A stretch of DNA of 64,000 nt, taken from NCBI GenBank assembly GCA_025358255.1, contig JANYKC010000057.1:1-64000 (forward strand), read 5' to 3'. The position numbers and the translations under genes are program-made. The notes under the pieces were generated by a model. That model searched no databases. It had not been told where the DNA came from and saw nothing but the letters and a program-made list of their open reading frames with translations. Shown piece by piece: positions 8,278 through 16,030 of the stretch (position 1 is its first letter; each line of letters starts with the position of its first letter). This stretch comes from Spirochaetaceae bacterium (GTDB lineage Bacteria; Spirochaetota; Spirochaetia; Treponematales; Rectinemataceae).

Positions 8278-9009
8278 TCAGACCATGAGGGCGCGTAGCC
8301 CACAGAGTTCCTGTATCTCGAAACTCGGCTTTTCCGGGCCTGCGTCCAGTCTCCGCGGGTTGAACCAGCACGTCGCGATGCCAAAGGCCCGCCCACCGGC
8401 GATATCTGAGGAAAGCGAGTCCCCGACCATGAGGATGCGCTCGTGGGCCGGGACTCCCGCCAGGGCGGCCGCATGGGCGAAGATGCGCGGATCGGGCTTG
8501 GAGAAGCCGACCTCCTCCGAGATCACCACATGATCAAAGGCCTGGGCGAGTGGCGAGCCCGAGATTCTCCCGCGCTGCACTCTGGCAATGCCGTTCGTGA
8601 GGAGGACAAGGAGGGCACGGGAACGCAGCCATCCGCAAATCTCGACCGCGCCTTCCAGCAGCCAAGTCTGGGACGAGAGGGCTTCAAGATAGTCGCAGCC
8701 TGCCTTCTGGGCAGTTGCGGCCATGCCGGCCCTCCCGCTGGTGCCTCCCGTACCATCCATCCCGAGGGCGGCGAAAAGCTCGGCGAAGCGCCTGGTCTTG
8801 AGCTCTTCGCGGTCCAAGGTGCCGGCTTCGACCGCCGCCCAGGCGCGGCCATTGATTCCATGGTAAAGGGCCTTGACCGAGCCGTCGCAGTCTTTCCCGG
8901 CGGCGCGGAGGAGGGGCGCGAGGACCATGTCCAGCGCAGCCTCCTCGCTCCGGCGGAAATCGAACAAGGTGTCATCGGCATCGATGAGGACAAGATCGAA
9001 GCGGTTCAT
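8278..9009 (-). CDS. HAD-family nucleotidase (YjjG-like)
   Basis: 243 residues, haloacid dehalogenase superfamily. Motif I is IDADDTLFDF with the nucleophile Asp10 and Asp12; motif II is VLLTNG; motif III/IV is SKPDPRIFAHA and MVGDSLSSDIAGG. The DADDTLFDF form and helical cap fit the YjjG/YfnB group, which dephosphorylates nucleoside monophosphates including non-canonical pyrimidine nucleotides. It starts 3 bases after the nrdJ stop, so it is co-transcribed with ribonucleotide reductase, which supports a nucleotide-cleaning job. Exact substrate uncertain. Confidence 0.8.
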   Translation of the reverse strand: MNRFDLVLIDADDTLFDFRRSEEAALDMVLAPLLRAAGKDCDGSVKALYHGINGRAWAAVEAGTLDREELKTRRFAELFAALGMDGTGGTSGRAGMAATAQKAGCDYLEALSSQTWLLEGAVEICGWLRSRALLVLLTNGIARVQRGRISGSPLAQAFDHVVISEEVGFSKPDPRIFAHAAALAGVPAHERILMVGDSLSSDIAGGRAFGIATCWFNPRRLDAGPEKPSFEIQELCGLRALMV

Positions 9010-9012
9010 GCC

Positions 9013-12000
9013 TCAGCTGCAGCCCGTCGTGCTTCCGCAGGTCTCGCATTTCAGGCATGTGCCGTTGCGCACCAGGGTGAGGTGGCCGCAGACCGGGCAA
9101 GGATCGCCTTCGTAGCCCTTGAATCTGGCGTTGCGCGCGCTTTCCTTGGGCTTGGCAAGGAGCGAGGCGGTAGATCCGCCCTTCCCCGGTTCTCCGGGCG
9201 TCGGCGAACCTTCTGCCTTCCCCGCCTTGCCGTCAGCCTCGATGCGGCCGGCCTCGAAGCCCCGGCTCAGCGAGCTTGTCGACTGGCTTTGCTTGGTCTG
9301 GGTCCCTGTCGTGTCCAGGTCATCGGGCTTGACCTGTCCGAGTTCCCGCCTTCCCAGATAGGAGATGGCCAGGTCCCGGAAGATGAAATCGAGGACGCTC
9401 GTGGACATCTTGATGTAGTCGTGGCCCTGGACCATGCCGTTGGGCTCGAAACGCGAGAAGGTGAAGGCGTCGACGTAGTTCTCGAGGGGCACGCCGTACT
9501 GGAGACCGAGGGACACGGAGATGGCGAAGGAGTTGAGGATGGAGCGGAAAGCCGCGCCTTCCTTGTGCATGTCGAGGAAAATCTCCCCGAGGTTCCCATC
9601 CTCATACTCGCCGGTGCGGACGAATATCGAATGTCCGGCCAGGTGGACCTTCTGGGTGTAGCCGGCACGGCGGTTGGGAAGGGCCTTGCGGATACCCCGC
9701 GGCGAGGAGGGGAGGCCGGGGAGTTCTGGTTCGGCGCCGCCGGCGGAATTGCGCTTCGGCTCCGGCTGGGCCGCCACGGGCTCCTCCTCCTCCTCGTACT
9801 GTCCGGTCTGGAGGGCCACGAGGGAATCGGCGATGATGTCGGCGCCGGGGGCGAGGGCGGAAAGGGGCTGGGAAAGCTTGGACCCATCCCGGTAAAGGGC
9901 GATGGACTTGAGCATCGAGCCCCAGGCGAGCATGTAGGCGCCTTTCACGTCCTCATAGGTCGCCGTGTTCGGCATGTTGATGGTCTTGGAAATGGCGCCG
10001 GAGATAAAGGGCTGGGCCGCTGCCATCATGCCTATGTGGGCCTGCCATTCTATGGCGCGGGTGCCGCGCTTTCCCGAAGGTGTCGCCGTGTCGAACACGG
10101 AGAGGTGCTCGTCCTTGAGGCCCGGCGCGCCTTCGACGCCCATGGTTCCGCAGGCCCAGAGTTCGGCTTCATCGACCTCGTGCTCGGTGAAGCCCAGGTG
10201 GCGGAGGAGGCTGAAGCCGGGGAGCGACCAGGTCGATTCGGGGACGCCGACCGCCGTGAAGGCATCGGCGCCCAATACGTAGGCGGCGAAACAGGCCTCG
10301 AGGGATATGGCGGTCTTGAGGGCGGCCTCCGCGCGGTCCAAGGCTTCCACGGGGAGGCCTTTCTGGCGAAGCGACTCGTAGGAGAGGGCGGGGGCTCCCT
10401 TGAGGGTGCCGTGGCCTAGGGCATAATCCTCGATCTCCTTGATCATCGCTTCGGAATAGCCGAGGGCATGGAGGGCGGGAGGCACGCTCGTATTGATGAT
10501 CTTGAAGTAGCCGCCGCCTGCGAGCTTCTTGAACTTGACAAGGGCATAGTCCGGCTCGACCCCGGTGGTGTCGCAATCCATGAGGAGGCCGATGGTACCC
10601 GTCGGGGCTATGGCGCTCACCTGGGCATTGCGGTAGCCGTGCCTCTCGCCGAGCTTGACCGCCTCGTCCCATGATTCATGGGCCGCTTTCACGAGGTTGG
10701 CCGGGCAATCGCCGGCCGCGATGCCCTTGGGCGTGACCGTGAGGCTTTCGTATTCGCCGGCAGGCGCGTCATGCGCCGCCCGGCGGTGGTTGCGCATGAC
10801 CCGGAGCATCACGTCCTTGTTCGCCCCGTATCGGGCGAAGGGACCCAGGGACGCGGCCATGCGTGCGGACTGGGCATAGGCCTCACCTGTCAGGATGGCG
10901 GAGAGGGCTGCGGCCACGGACCTGCCCTTGTCTGAATCATAGGCGAGGCCCATGACCATGAGGAGGCTTCCAAGGTTGGCGAAACCCAGGCCCAGGGTGC
11001 GGTAATCGTAGCTTTTGCGCGCGATTTCCTTGGAGGGAAACTGGGCCATGACGACGGATATCTCGAGGACCACGGTCCAGATGCGGACCGCATGCCGGTA
11101 GGCCTTGTCGTCGAAACGCCGGCTTTCCTTGTCATAAAAGGCCAGGAGGTTGAGGCTTGCGAGATTGCATGCCGTGTCATCGAGGAACATGTACTCCGAG
11201 CAGGGGTTGGAGCCGCGGATCTCGCCGTCGGCGAGGCAGGTATGCCATTCATTGATGGTCCCGTGGTATTGGAGGCCCGGATCGGCACAACGCCAGGCGG
11301 CCTTCGCTATCTTGTCCCAAAGGTCCCGCGCCTTCAGCGTCTGCATGGTCTTGCCCGAGATGCGGCCTACCAGGTTCCACGCGCCATCAGCCCGGACGGC
11401 TTCCATGAAGCGGTTGTCGAGGCGGACAGAGTTGTTGGAGGCCTGCCCAGCGACGGTGTTGTAGGCTTCCCCCTCCCATGAGGTGTCATAGGTGGGGAGG
11501 GTGAAATTGTCGTCACCCTGCCGGTAGCGTGAGAGGAGTTGGTGGATGTATGCGGCTGGGACGCCAGAGCGGAGGGCATCACGGCAGGCCCGCCTGAGGG
11601 CCGGATTGTTCTCGAAAGAGAAGCGGTCGAGGCTGGACCCCCCAGCCGGAATCTTGCCCTTTACCGTGGCGAGGATGGAAGCGGCATGAGTCTTTATCAG
11701 GGCCGAACCGGCGGCAAGGCAGGCGACCTTGTACTCCTCCTCGGCCTTCCAGTTGACATAGGTTTCGATATCGGGGTGGTCGGCGTCGAGGATGACCATT
11801 TTTGCCGCACGGCGTGTCGTGCCGCCGGACTTGATTGCCGAAGCCGAGCGATCGGCTATCTTCAGGAAGGACAGGAGTCCCGAGGAGACGCCGCCGCCGG
11901 AAAGGGGTTCGTTGAGCCCTCGGATTTTGGAGAAATTGGAGCCTGTCCCCGAACCGTACTTGAAGAGGCGGGCTTCCCGGGTCACAAGATCCATGATTCC

Positions 12001-12609
12001 GCCCTCATTCACGAGGTCGTCTTCTATATCAAGGATAAAACAGGCGTGAGGCTGGGGGCGCGCATAGGCCGATTCGCTTTTCACCACATTTCCGGAGACC
12101 GGGTCGACAAAATAGTGGCCTTGGGCAGGTCCTTCGATTCCGTAGACCGCATGGAGGCCGGTATTGAACCACTGGGGGCTGTTGGGGGCTGCCATCTGCC
12201 GCGCGAACATATAAAGGAGTTCATCATAGAAGGCGGAAGCGTCCTCCGGGGTATCGAAGTAGTTGGCCGTCTCGCCCCAAAGTTTCCATGTGGCCGCCAG
12301 CCGATGGAAGACCTGGCGCACATCATGTTCGGCGCCGGCCACAGGGGAAGGGCCCGCAAGGCCTTGCTGCCCGGCGGGAACGAAGGCTTTCCAGAGTTCG
12401 GCCTTGTCCGAGGGGATTCCGGCCTTTCGCAGGTATTTCTGGGCCATGATATCGGCGGCGATCTGGCTCCAGCCGGCCGGCACGACAACTCCGTCCAGCT
12501 TGAAAACGACCCGGCCGTCGGGATTACGGATTTCGCTCTTGCGCTTCTCCCACGTGATGCCCTCATAGGGCCCCTTGCCTTTGCCGGTGAACAAGCGCTC
12601 GATCGTCAT
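9013..12609 (-). CDS. nrdJ: Adenosylcobalamin-dependent ribonucleotide reductase (class II)
   Basis: 1198 residues, the size of large bacterial NrdJ. It reduces ribonucleotides using a thiyl radical generated from adenosylcobalamin and needs no oxygen. Seen are the N-terminal MTIERLFTGKGKGPYEGITW, the catalytic-domain segments NSPQWFNTGL, FILDIEDDLVNEGGI and GSGTGSNFSKIRG, the substrate-loop motif NPCSEYMFLDDTACNLASLNL, IAPTGTIGLLMDCDTTGVEP, and a C-terminal zinc-ribbon-like tail CPVCGHLTLV with CLKCETCGSTTGC. A low-complexity linker of about 60 residues precedes the tail. The upstream region has a promoter overlapped by an NrdR-type box. The cobalamin adenosyltransferase at 39572 can supply its cofactor. 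Confidence 0.95.
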   Translation of the reverse strand: MTIERLFTGKGKGPYEGITWEKRKSEIRNPDGRVVFKLDGVVVPAGWSQIAADIMAQKYLRKAGIPSDKAELWKAFVPAGQQGLAGPSPVAGAEHDVRQVFHRLAATWKLWGETANYFDTPEDASAFYDELLYMFARQMAAPNSPQWFNTGLHAVYGIEGPAQGHYFVDPVSGNVVKSESAYARPQPHACFILDIEDDLVNEGGIMDLVTREARLFKYGSGTGSNFSKIRGLNEPLSGGGVSSGLLSFLKIADRSASAIKSGGTTRRAAKMVILDADHPDIETYVNWKAEEEYKVACLAAGSALIKTHAASILATVKGKIPAGGSSLDRFSFENNPALRRACRDALRSGVPAAYIHQLLSRYRQGDDNFTLPTYDTSWEGEAYNTVAGQASNNSVRLDNRFMEAVRADGAWNLVGRISGKTMQTLKARDLWDKIAKAAWRCADPGLQYHGTINEWHTCLADGEIRGSNPCSEYMFLDDTACNLASLNLLAFYDKESRRFDDKAYRHAVRIWTVVLEISVVMAQFPSKEIARKSYDYRTLGLGFANLGSLLMVMGLAYDSDKGRSVAAALSAILTGEAYAQSARMAASLGPFARYGANKDVMLRVMRNHRRAAHDAPAGEYESLTVTPKGIAAGDCPANLVKAAHESWDEAVKLGERHGYRNAQVSAIAPTGTIGLLMDCDTTGVEPDYALVKFKKLAGGGYFKIINTSVPPALHALGYSEAMIKEIEDYALGHGTLKGAPALSYESLRQKGLPVEALDRAEAALKTAISLEACFAAYVLGADAFTAVGVPESTWSLPGFSLLRHLGFTEHEVDEAELWACGTMGVEGAPGLKDEHLSVFDTATPSGKRGTRAIEWQAHIGMMAAAQPFISGAISKTINMPNTATYEDVKGAYMLAWGSMLKSIALYRDGSKLSQPLSALAPGADIIADSLVALQTGQYEEEEEPVAAQPEPKRNSAGGAEPELPGLPSSPRGIRKALPNRRAGYTQKVHLAGHSIFVRTGEYEDGNLGEIFLDMHKEGAAFRSILNSFAISVSLGLQYGVPLENYVDAFTFSRFEPNGMVQGHDYIKMSTSVLDFIFRDLAISYLGRRELGQVKPDDLDTTGTQTKQSQSTSSLSRGFEAGRIEADGKAGKAEGSPTPGEPGKGGSTASLLAKPKESARNARFKGYEGDPCPVCGHLTLVRNGTCLKCETCGSTTGCS

Positions 12610-12651
12610 CCCTTCCCCCCTCGTTTTTTCGCTGTCTCTCAGCTCCGGAGG

Positions 12652-12667
12652 CCACTATATATTGCGT
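12652..12667. promoter_or_regulatory. NrdR-type operator
   Basis: CCACTATATATTGCGT closely resembles the NrdR box consensus (ACAC-WATATATW-GTGT). It overlaps the -10 element of nrdJ, where binding would repress. A weaker look-alike (12667-12682) adjoins it at 15-bp centre spacing, which is not the usual whole-turn distance, so only the first is claimed. No nrdR gene is in the window. Confidence 0.65.
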
Positions 12668-12682
12668 CGATATCTATTGCAA
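12654..12682 (-). promoter_or_regulatory. nrdJ: Promoter of nrdJ
   Basis: On the minus strand TTGCAA (12682-12677), a 17-base spacer and TATAGT (12659-12654), about 45 bases before the nrdJ ATG. Confidence 0.6.
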
Positions 12683-12715
12683 GACGCAAGGGCTGGGGAT
12701 TTTGGAAAAATGGCT

Positions 12716-12744
12716 TTGACCTTCATGTCCCGCGCGACTATCAT
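12716..12744 (+). promoter_or_regulatory. Promoter of the spiro-SPASM cluster
   Basis: TTGACC (12716-12721), a 17-base spacer and TATCAT (12739-12744), about 60 bases before the start at 12803. Confidence 0.55.
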
Positions 12745-12802
12745 GGAGGAAGCCGAAGGGGGTCATGGAAAGCCCTAATACGCCGATAATCGTTGGAAGA
12801 TC

Positions 12803-14350
12803 ATGAGAACAGCAGCCCTTGTCAACGCAGGTTCACTGAGCACCTTTGCGCTCGCCCCCATCGCGGGCGGAGCTTCGTCTTGGGATCGGGTCAAGGCCCT
12901 GACTTCCCGCCTTCCCGATCTCGGAGATGTGCTTGTCCTTCAGGGCAAGCTCGACCTTCCCGGTCCCAAAGGGCAGGTAGTCCGCCGGGAGAGTTGGGAT
13001 GCCGCGGGGCTTCTCGAGGAAGCCAGCCACTTCATCGCCCGGCTCGAAGCGGATGGCAAGGGAAAAGTCGAGGCCCTGGTCCTCATGATGGCGGATGAAC
13101 CCCTCCTGGACGAGGACCTTGCCAGCCTCATCCTGGCTGATTACCGCCGATACCGGGCTGACTACGCCTTCGCTGACGGATACCCGGTGGGACTTGCCAT
13201 CGAGGTGGTCCATCCCCGCATCCTCCCTGCCTTGATCGCCCTAGCCACAGGCAAATCCCTGCCCCTCGACCGCGGCTGGCTTTTCAGGCTCATCCAGAAG
13301 GATATCAACGCCTTCGATATCGAGACTGTCATTTCTCCCCTCGACCTGCGCGATCTCCGTCTTGAGCTCGCCTGTGACACCAAGCGCAACACCCTCCTGG
13401 TCGAGCGCCTCCTCGAGGCGGGCGTGACAGACGCCTCCGCCGCCCTTGCCCTCATTCCTGAACGCCTCGGGCTCCTTCGCACCCTCCCGGCCTTCGTCCA
13501 GGTGCAGGTAACCGGCGGATGCCCCCAGGCTTGCCGGCTCTGCCCCTGGCCCCTTGTCGGAGGCGATGTCCTTTCGCGCCGTGACTTCGCCTCCCATGAC
13601 GGAGCCCTTCCCCGCGATGCCATGCCCCGCGAGCGCTTCGCCGCCCTGGTCACCGCGATCGCGGATTTTTCCGGCGATGCGGTCATCGACATCTCCCTCT
13701 GGGGGGAGCCTTCCCTCCACCCTGAGGTCGAAGGCCTTGTCGAGGAGGTCCTCTCGCGGCCTGGACTCTCCCTCATCATCGAAACCTCGGGCCTGGGCTG
13801 GAAGCCGGGTTCGTTCGCCCGCCTTGCCTCGCGCTGGGGTGAACGCATCAACTGGGTGGTCTCGCTTGACGCCAGGGGGAAGGACCTGTACGGGCGCCTT
13901 CGAGGGCCGGGATACGAGGAAGCCATGGCTTCGGCGGCTTCCCTCATCGCGCTTTTCCCGAAAACAGCCTGGGTCCAGACAGTCCGGGCCCAGGACAACG
14001 AGAGCGAGCTTGAGGATTTCTGGCGGGGATGGCGGAAAGAGACGGAAAATGTCATAGTGCAGAAGTACTCGGCCTTTGCCGGTTTCCTGCCCGCGCGCAA
14101 GGTCACCGACCTTTCTCCGCTCAAGCGGCGTCCGTGCTGGCACCTGAAACGCGACCTCTCAATCCTCCTGGACGGTTCTGTCCCACTGTGCCGTGAATGT
14201 GTCCGCGGGGAAATCATGCTCGGGAACGTTTTCACGGATGGCATCAAGTCCGTCTGGTCAGCCGGCGAGGAGCAACATCGTCACCATGTCGAGCGCGCCT
14301 ATCCCGCCCCCTGCGAGGCCTGCGATGAATTCTATACCTTCAACGCTTGA
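12803..14350 (+). CDS. Spiro-SPASM radical SAM protein
   Basis: 515 residues. Residues 1-215 resemble a nucleotidyltransferase of the SpsF/MobA kind, with MADEPLLDEDLA in the place of the metal/nucleotide motif and RLELACDTKRNTLLVERLLE near its end. From about residue 235 a radical SAM domain carries GCPQACRLCPW (CxxxCxxC binding a 4Fe-4S cluster), then ISLWGEPSLHPEVE. The C-terminus is a SPASM auxiliary-cluster domain with cysteines in RPCWHL, LCRECVRGE and CEACDEF. This order fits the spiro-SPASM family found in spirochaetes, whose substrate is not known. It starts a run of overlapping sugar-pathway genes, so a carbohydrate or nucleotide-sugar substrate is more likely than a peptide (inference). 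Confidence 0.85.
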   Translation: MRTAALVNAGSLSTFALAPIAGGASSWDRVKALTSRLPDLGDVLVLQGKLDLPGPKGQVVRRESWDAAGLLEEASHFIARLEADGKGKVEALVLMMADEPLLDEDLASLILADYRRYRADYAFADGYPVGLAIEVVHPRILPALIALATGKSLPLDRGWLFRLIQKDINAFDIETVISPLDLRDLRLELACDTKRNTLLVERLLEAGVTDASAALALIPERLGLLRTLPAFVQVQVTGGCPQACRLCPWPLVGGDVLSRRDFASHDGALPRDAMPRERFAALVTAIADFSGDAVIDISLWGEPSLHPEVEGLVEEVLSRPGLSLIIETSGLGWKPGSFARLASRWGERINWVVSLDARGKDLYGRLRGPGYEEAMASAASLIALFPKTAWVQTVRAQDNESELEDFWRGWRKETENVIVQKYSAFAGFLPARKVTDLSPLKRRPCWHLKRDLSILLDGSVPLCRECVRGEIMLGNVFTDGIKSVWSAGEEQHRHHVERAYPAPCEACDEFYTFNA

Positions 14351-15314
14351 CGACAGGCCTGTACCCTATACCGTGGTGGGCGGGTCTGCCTCCCGAGGCC
14401 ATTCCCCGGCACAAGGCCAAGGCCGTGGCCCTGGTGGAACAGTCTCCGTCCTCCTCCTCGACCGTGGCAGCCGGCTTTATCGCAACGATGCCCTCCGCGA
14501 CCTTGAGCGCCTTGGCTTCGGATCAATTGTCTCGGTGGAGGTCGGAAGCGATTCCCCTGATGTCGAAGCCCTTGCCCAGCGCTGGCCCGGAACCCGCTTC
14601 ATACTCCTCAAGGAGGCGATCTCCCCCGGCGAGATGGTCAATGTCGGCATGCGCGAGTCCACGGCCCCCTTCGTGCTCGTGCTGTGGAGCGATATGCGTC
14701 TCCAGGCCGCGGGGCTCTCGAGCCGCTTTTTCGAGCGCCTGGGCGAACAGGACTGCCTCTGCGTCGCACCCTGGCTCCAGGCTGGCCGAGGGGAAACCCT
14801 TCCCACCGCCATGTCCCCTGCCCTGCATCGACAAAGCCTCAAGCTCCTCTCCCTCGCGCCGGCCCGCGACGGGGAAAAAACGATTTTCCCCTTCGATTAT
14901 TGCGGCATATGGTCGCGGGAGCGTTTTGTGATGACAGGCGGGTTTGACGGCGGAATCGCCAATCCCTATTGGCAAAAGCTTGACCTGGGTTTCCGTGCCT
15001 GGCTCTGGGGGGAGGAGATCAAGCTGGTCCAGGCCCTGAAGGTCGGCTACGAGGAGGTCCCCGCCGAGGAGGACTCCACCCCTGACATCGACTACAAATG
15101 GTTCTGGCTCAAGAACCTCGCACCGGTATTCCATGGCGACCACGCGGCCATCCCGAACCGCCGCTATTGGTCCTACCTTCGCCGACGAGGCGGAAGTCCT
15201 GCCCTTGCCCTCAAGGAGTTCCGTGCCGCCATCGACTGGGTCTTCCTCAACCGCTTCCGCTTCCGTTCGGATGCCGCAAGCCTCGTCGACCTTTGGGAGG
15301 AGACTTCATCGTGA
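14325..15314 (+). CDS. Glycosyltransferase-like protein (GT-A fold)
   Basis: 329 residues. The start ATG at 14325 lies inside the end of the spiro-SPASM gene (26-base overlap). After a proline- and glycine-rich first 40 residues comes a GT-A-like core: VSVLLLDRGSRLYRNDALRDL, GTRFILLKEAISPGEMVNVGM, VLVLWSDMRL (position of the DxD-like metal site), and the family-2 style acceptor region SRERFVMTGGFDGG with DLGFRAWLWGEEI. No membrane segment is seen, so it acts in the cytoplasm, probably building the glycan whose activated sugar is made by its neighbours. Donor and acceptor unknown. Confidence 0.7.
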   Translation: MNSIPSTLDDRPVPYTVVGGSASRGHSPAQGQGRGPGGTVSVLLLDRGSRLYRNDALRDLERLGFGSIVSVEVGSDSPDVEALAQRWPGTRFILLKEAISPGEMVNVGMRESTAPFVLVLWSDMRLQAAGLSSRFFERLGEQDCLCVAPWLQAGRGETLPTAMSPALHRQSLKLLSLAPARDGEKTIFPFDYCGIWSRERFVMTGGFDGGIANPYWQKLDLGFRAWLWGEEIKLVQALKVGYEEVPAEEDSTPDIDYKWFWLKNLAPVFHGDHAAIPNRRYWSYLRRRGGSPALALKEFRAAIDWVFLNRFRFRSDAASLVDLWEETSS

Positions 15315-16030
15315 CCGATGTCCCCATGGCTGATGGAAAGGCAAAGGGCGGAACCGGACTCGTCGTCCAGGTCCGCCTTGGATCCACCCGCCTTCCCGGC
15401 AAGGCACTCCTTCCCTTGGGCGGGTCCACGATGACCGATATCGTGCTGTCGCGCCTCGCCCTCATTCCCGCCCGCGCCTATGTCCTGGCCACCGACGCGG
15501 CAAGCGCTCCAGCCTTGGGTGAGATCGCCGAACGTCGCGGTTTCGACCTTGTCGTCGGCTCCCCCGAGGACGTTCTGGCGCGCTATGCCCTGGTGCAGCG
15601 CCTCTACGGTTTTTCCAGCATCATCCGCGCCACAGGTGACAACCCCCTGGTCTCCCCGGAACTGGCGACCCTCCTCCTGGCCAAGGCAGCCGGATCCGGC
15701 TCCGGGAAAAGGGCCGACTATGCGGCCTTTCTCGGCATGCCCCTCGGCATGGGCGTCGAGCTGATCTGTGCGGAAGCCCTCCTGCGAGCCGACCGGGAAG
15801 CCTCCCAGCCACGGGAAAGGGAGCATGTCTGCCCCTACCTCTACGGCAACCCCGGCATCTTCGCGATAGACCAAAGGGATGCGCCGACTGAGTATCTCCT
15901 GCCCGCCGCCAAGGTCACGGTCGATATCAAGGAAGACTACGAAGCGGTCCTCCGCATCTACGGTGCCCTTTTTGATGGCTCGCCCATACCGACCATCGAG
16001 GTGATCCGCTTCCTCAAGGGGGCAAAGTGA
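15311..16030 (+). CDS. SpsF-like cytidylyltransferase family protein
   Basis: 239 residues. The nucleotide-binding start VVQVRLGSTRLPGKALLPLGG, then ATDAASAPALGEIAERRGF, IRATGDNPLVSPELA with the metal-binding aspartate, and TVDIKEDYEAVLRIY near the end are the signatures of the SpsF/NeuA-like family that makes CMP-activated acidic sugars or related compounds. The GTG at 15311 overlaps the previous stop (GTGA) and has GGAGGAG 9 bases upstream; an ATG at 15326 lacks a site. The pairing with a PseG-like protein next door is typical of nonulosonic-acid pathways. Confidence 0.8.
   Translation: MTDVPMADGKAKGGTGLVVQVRLGSTRLPGKALLPLGGSTMTDIVLSRLALIPARAYVLATDAASAPALGEIAERRGFDLVVGSPEDVLARYALVQRLYGFSSIIRATGDNPLVSPELATLLLAKAAGSGSGKRADYAAFLGMPLGMGVELICAEALLRADREASQPREREHVCPYLYGNPGIFAIDQRDAPTEYLLPAAKVTVDIKEDYEAVLRIYGALFDGSPIPTIEVIRFLKGAK

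Noticed and set aside
8443-10419. A 658-codon frame antisense to nrdJ and the HAD gene
   Set aside because: It is the complement of two well-identified genes and has no recognisable motif.
12667-12682. A second NrdR-like box next to the first
   Set aside because: Several mismatches and 15-bp spacing, not a whole number of helical turns; it also contains the -35 element.
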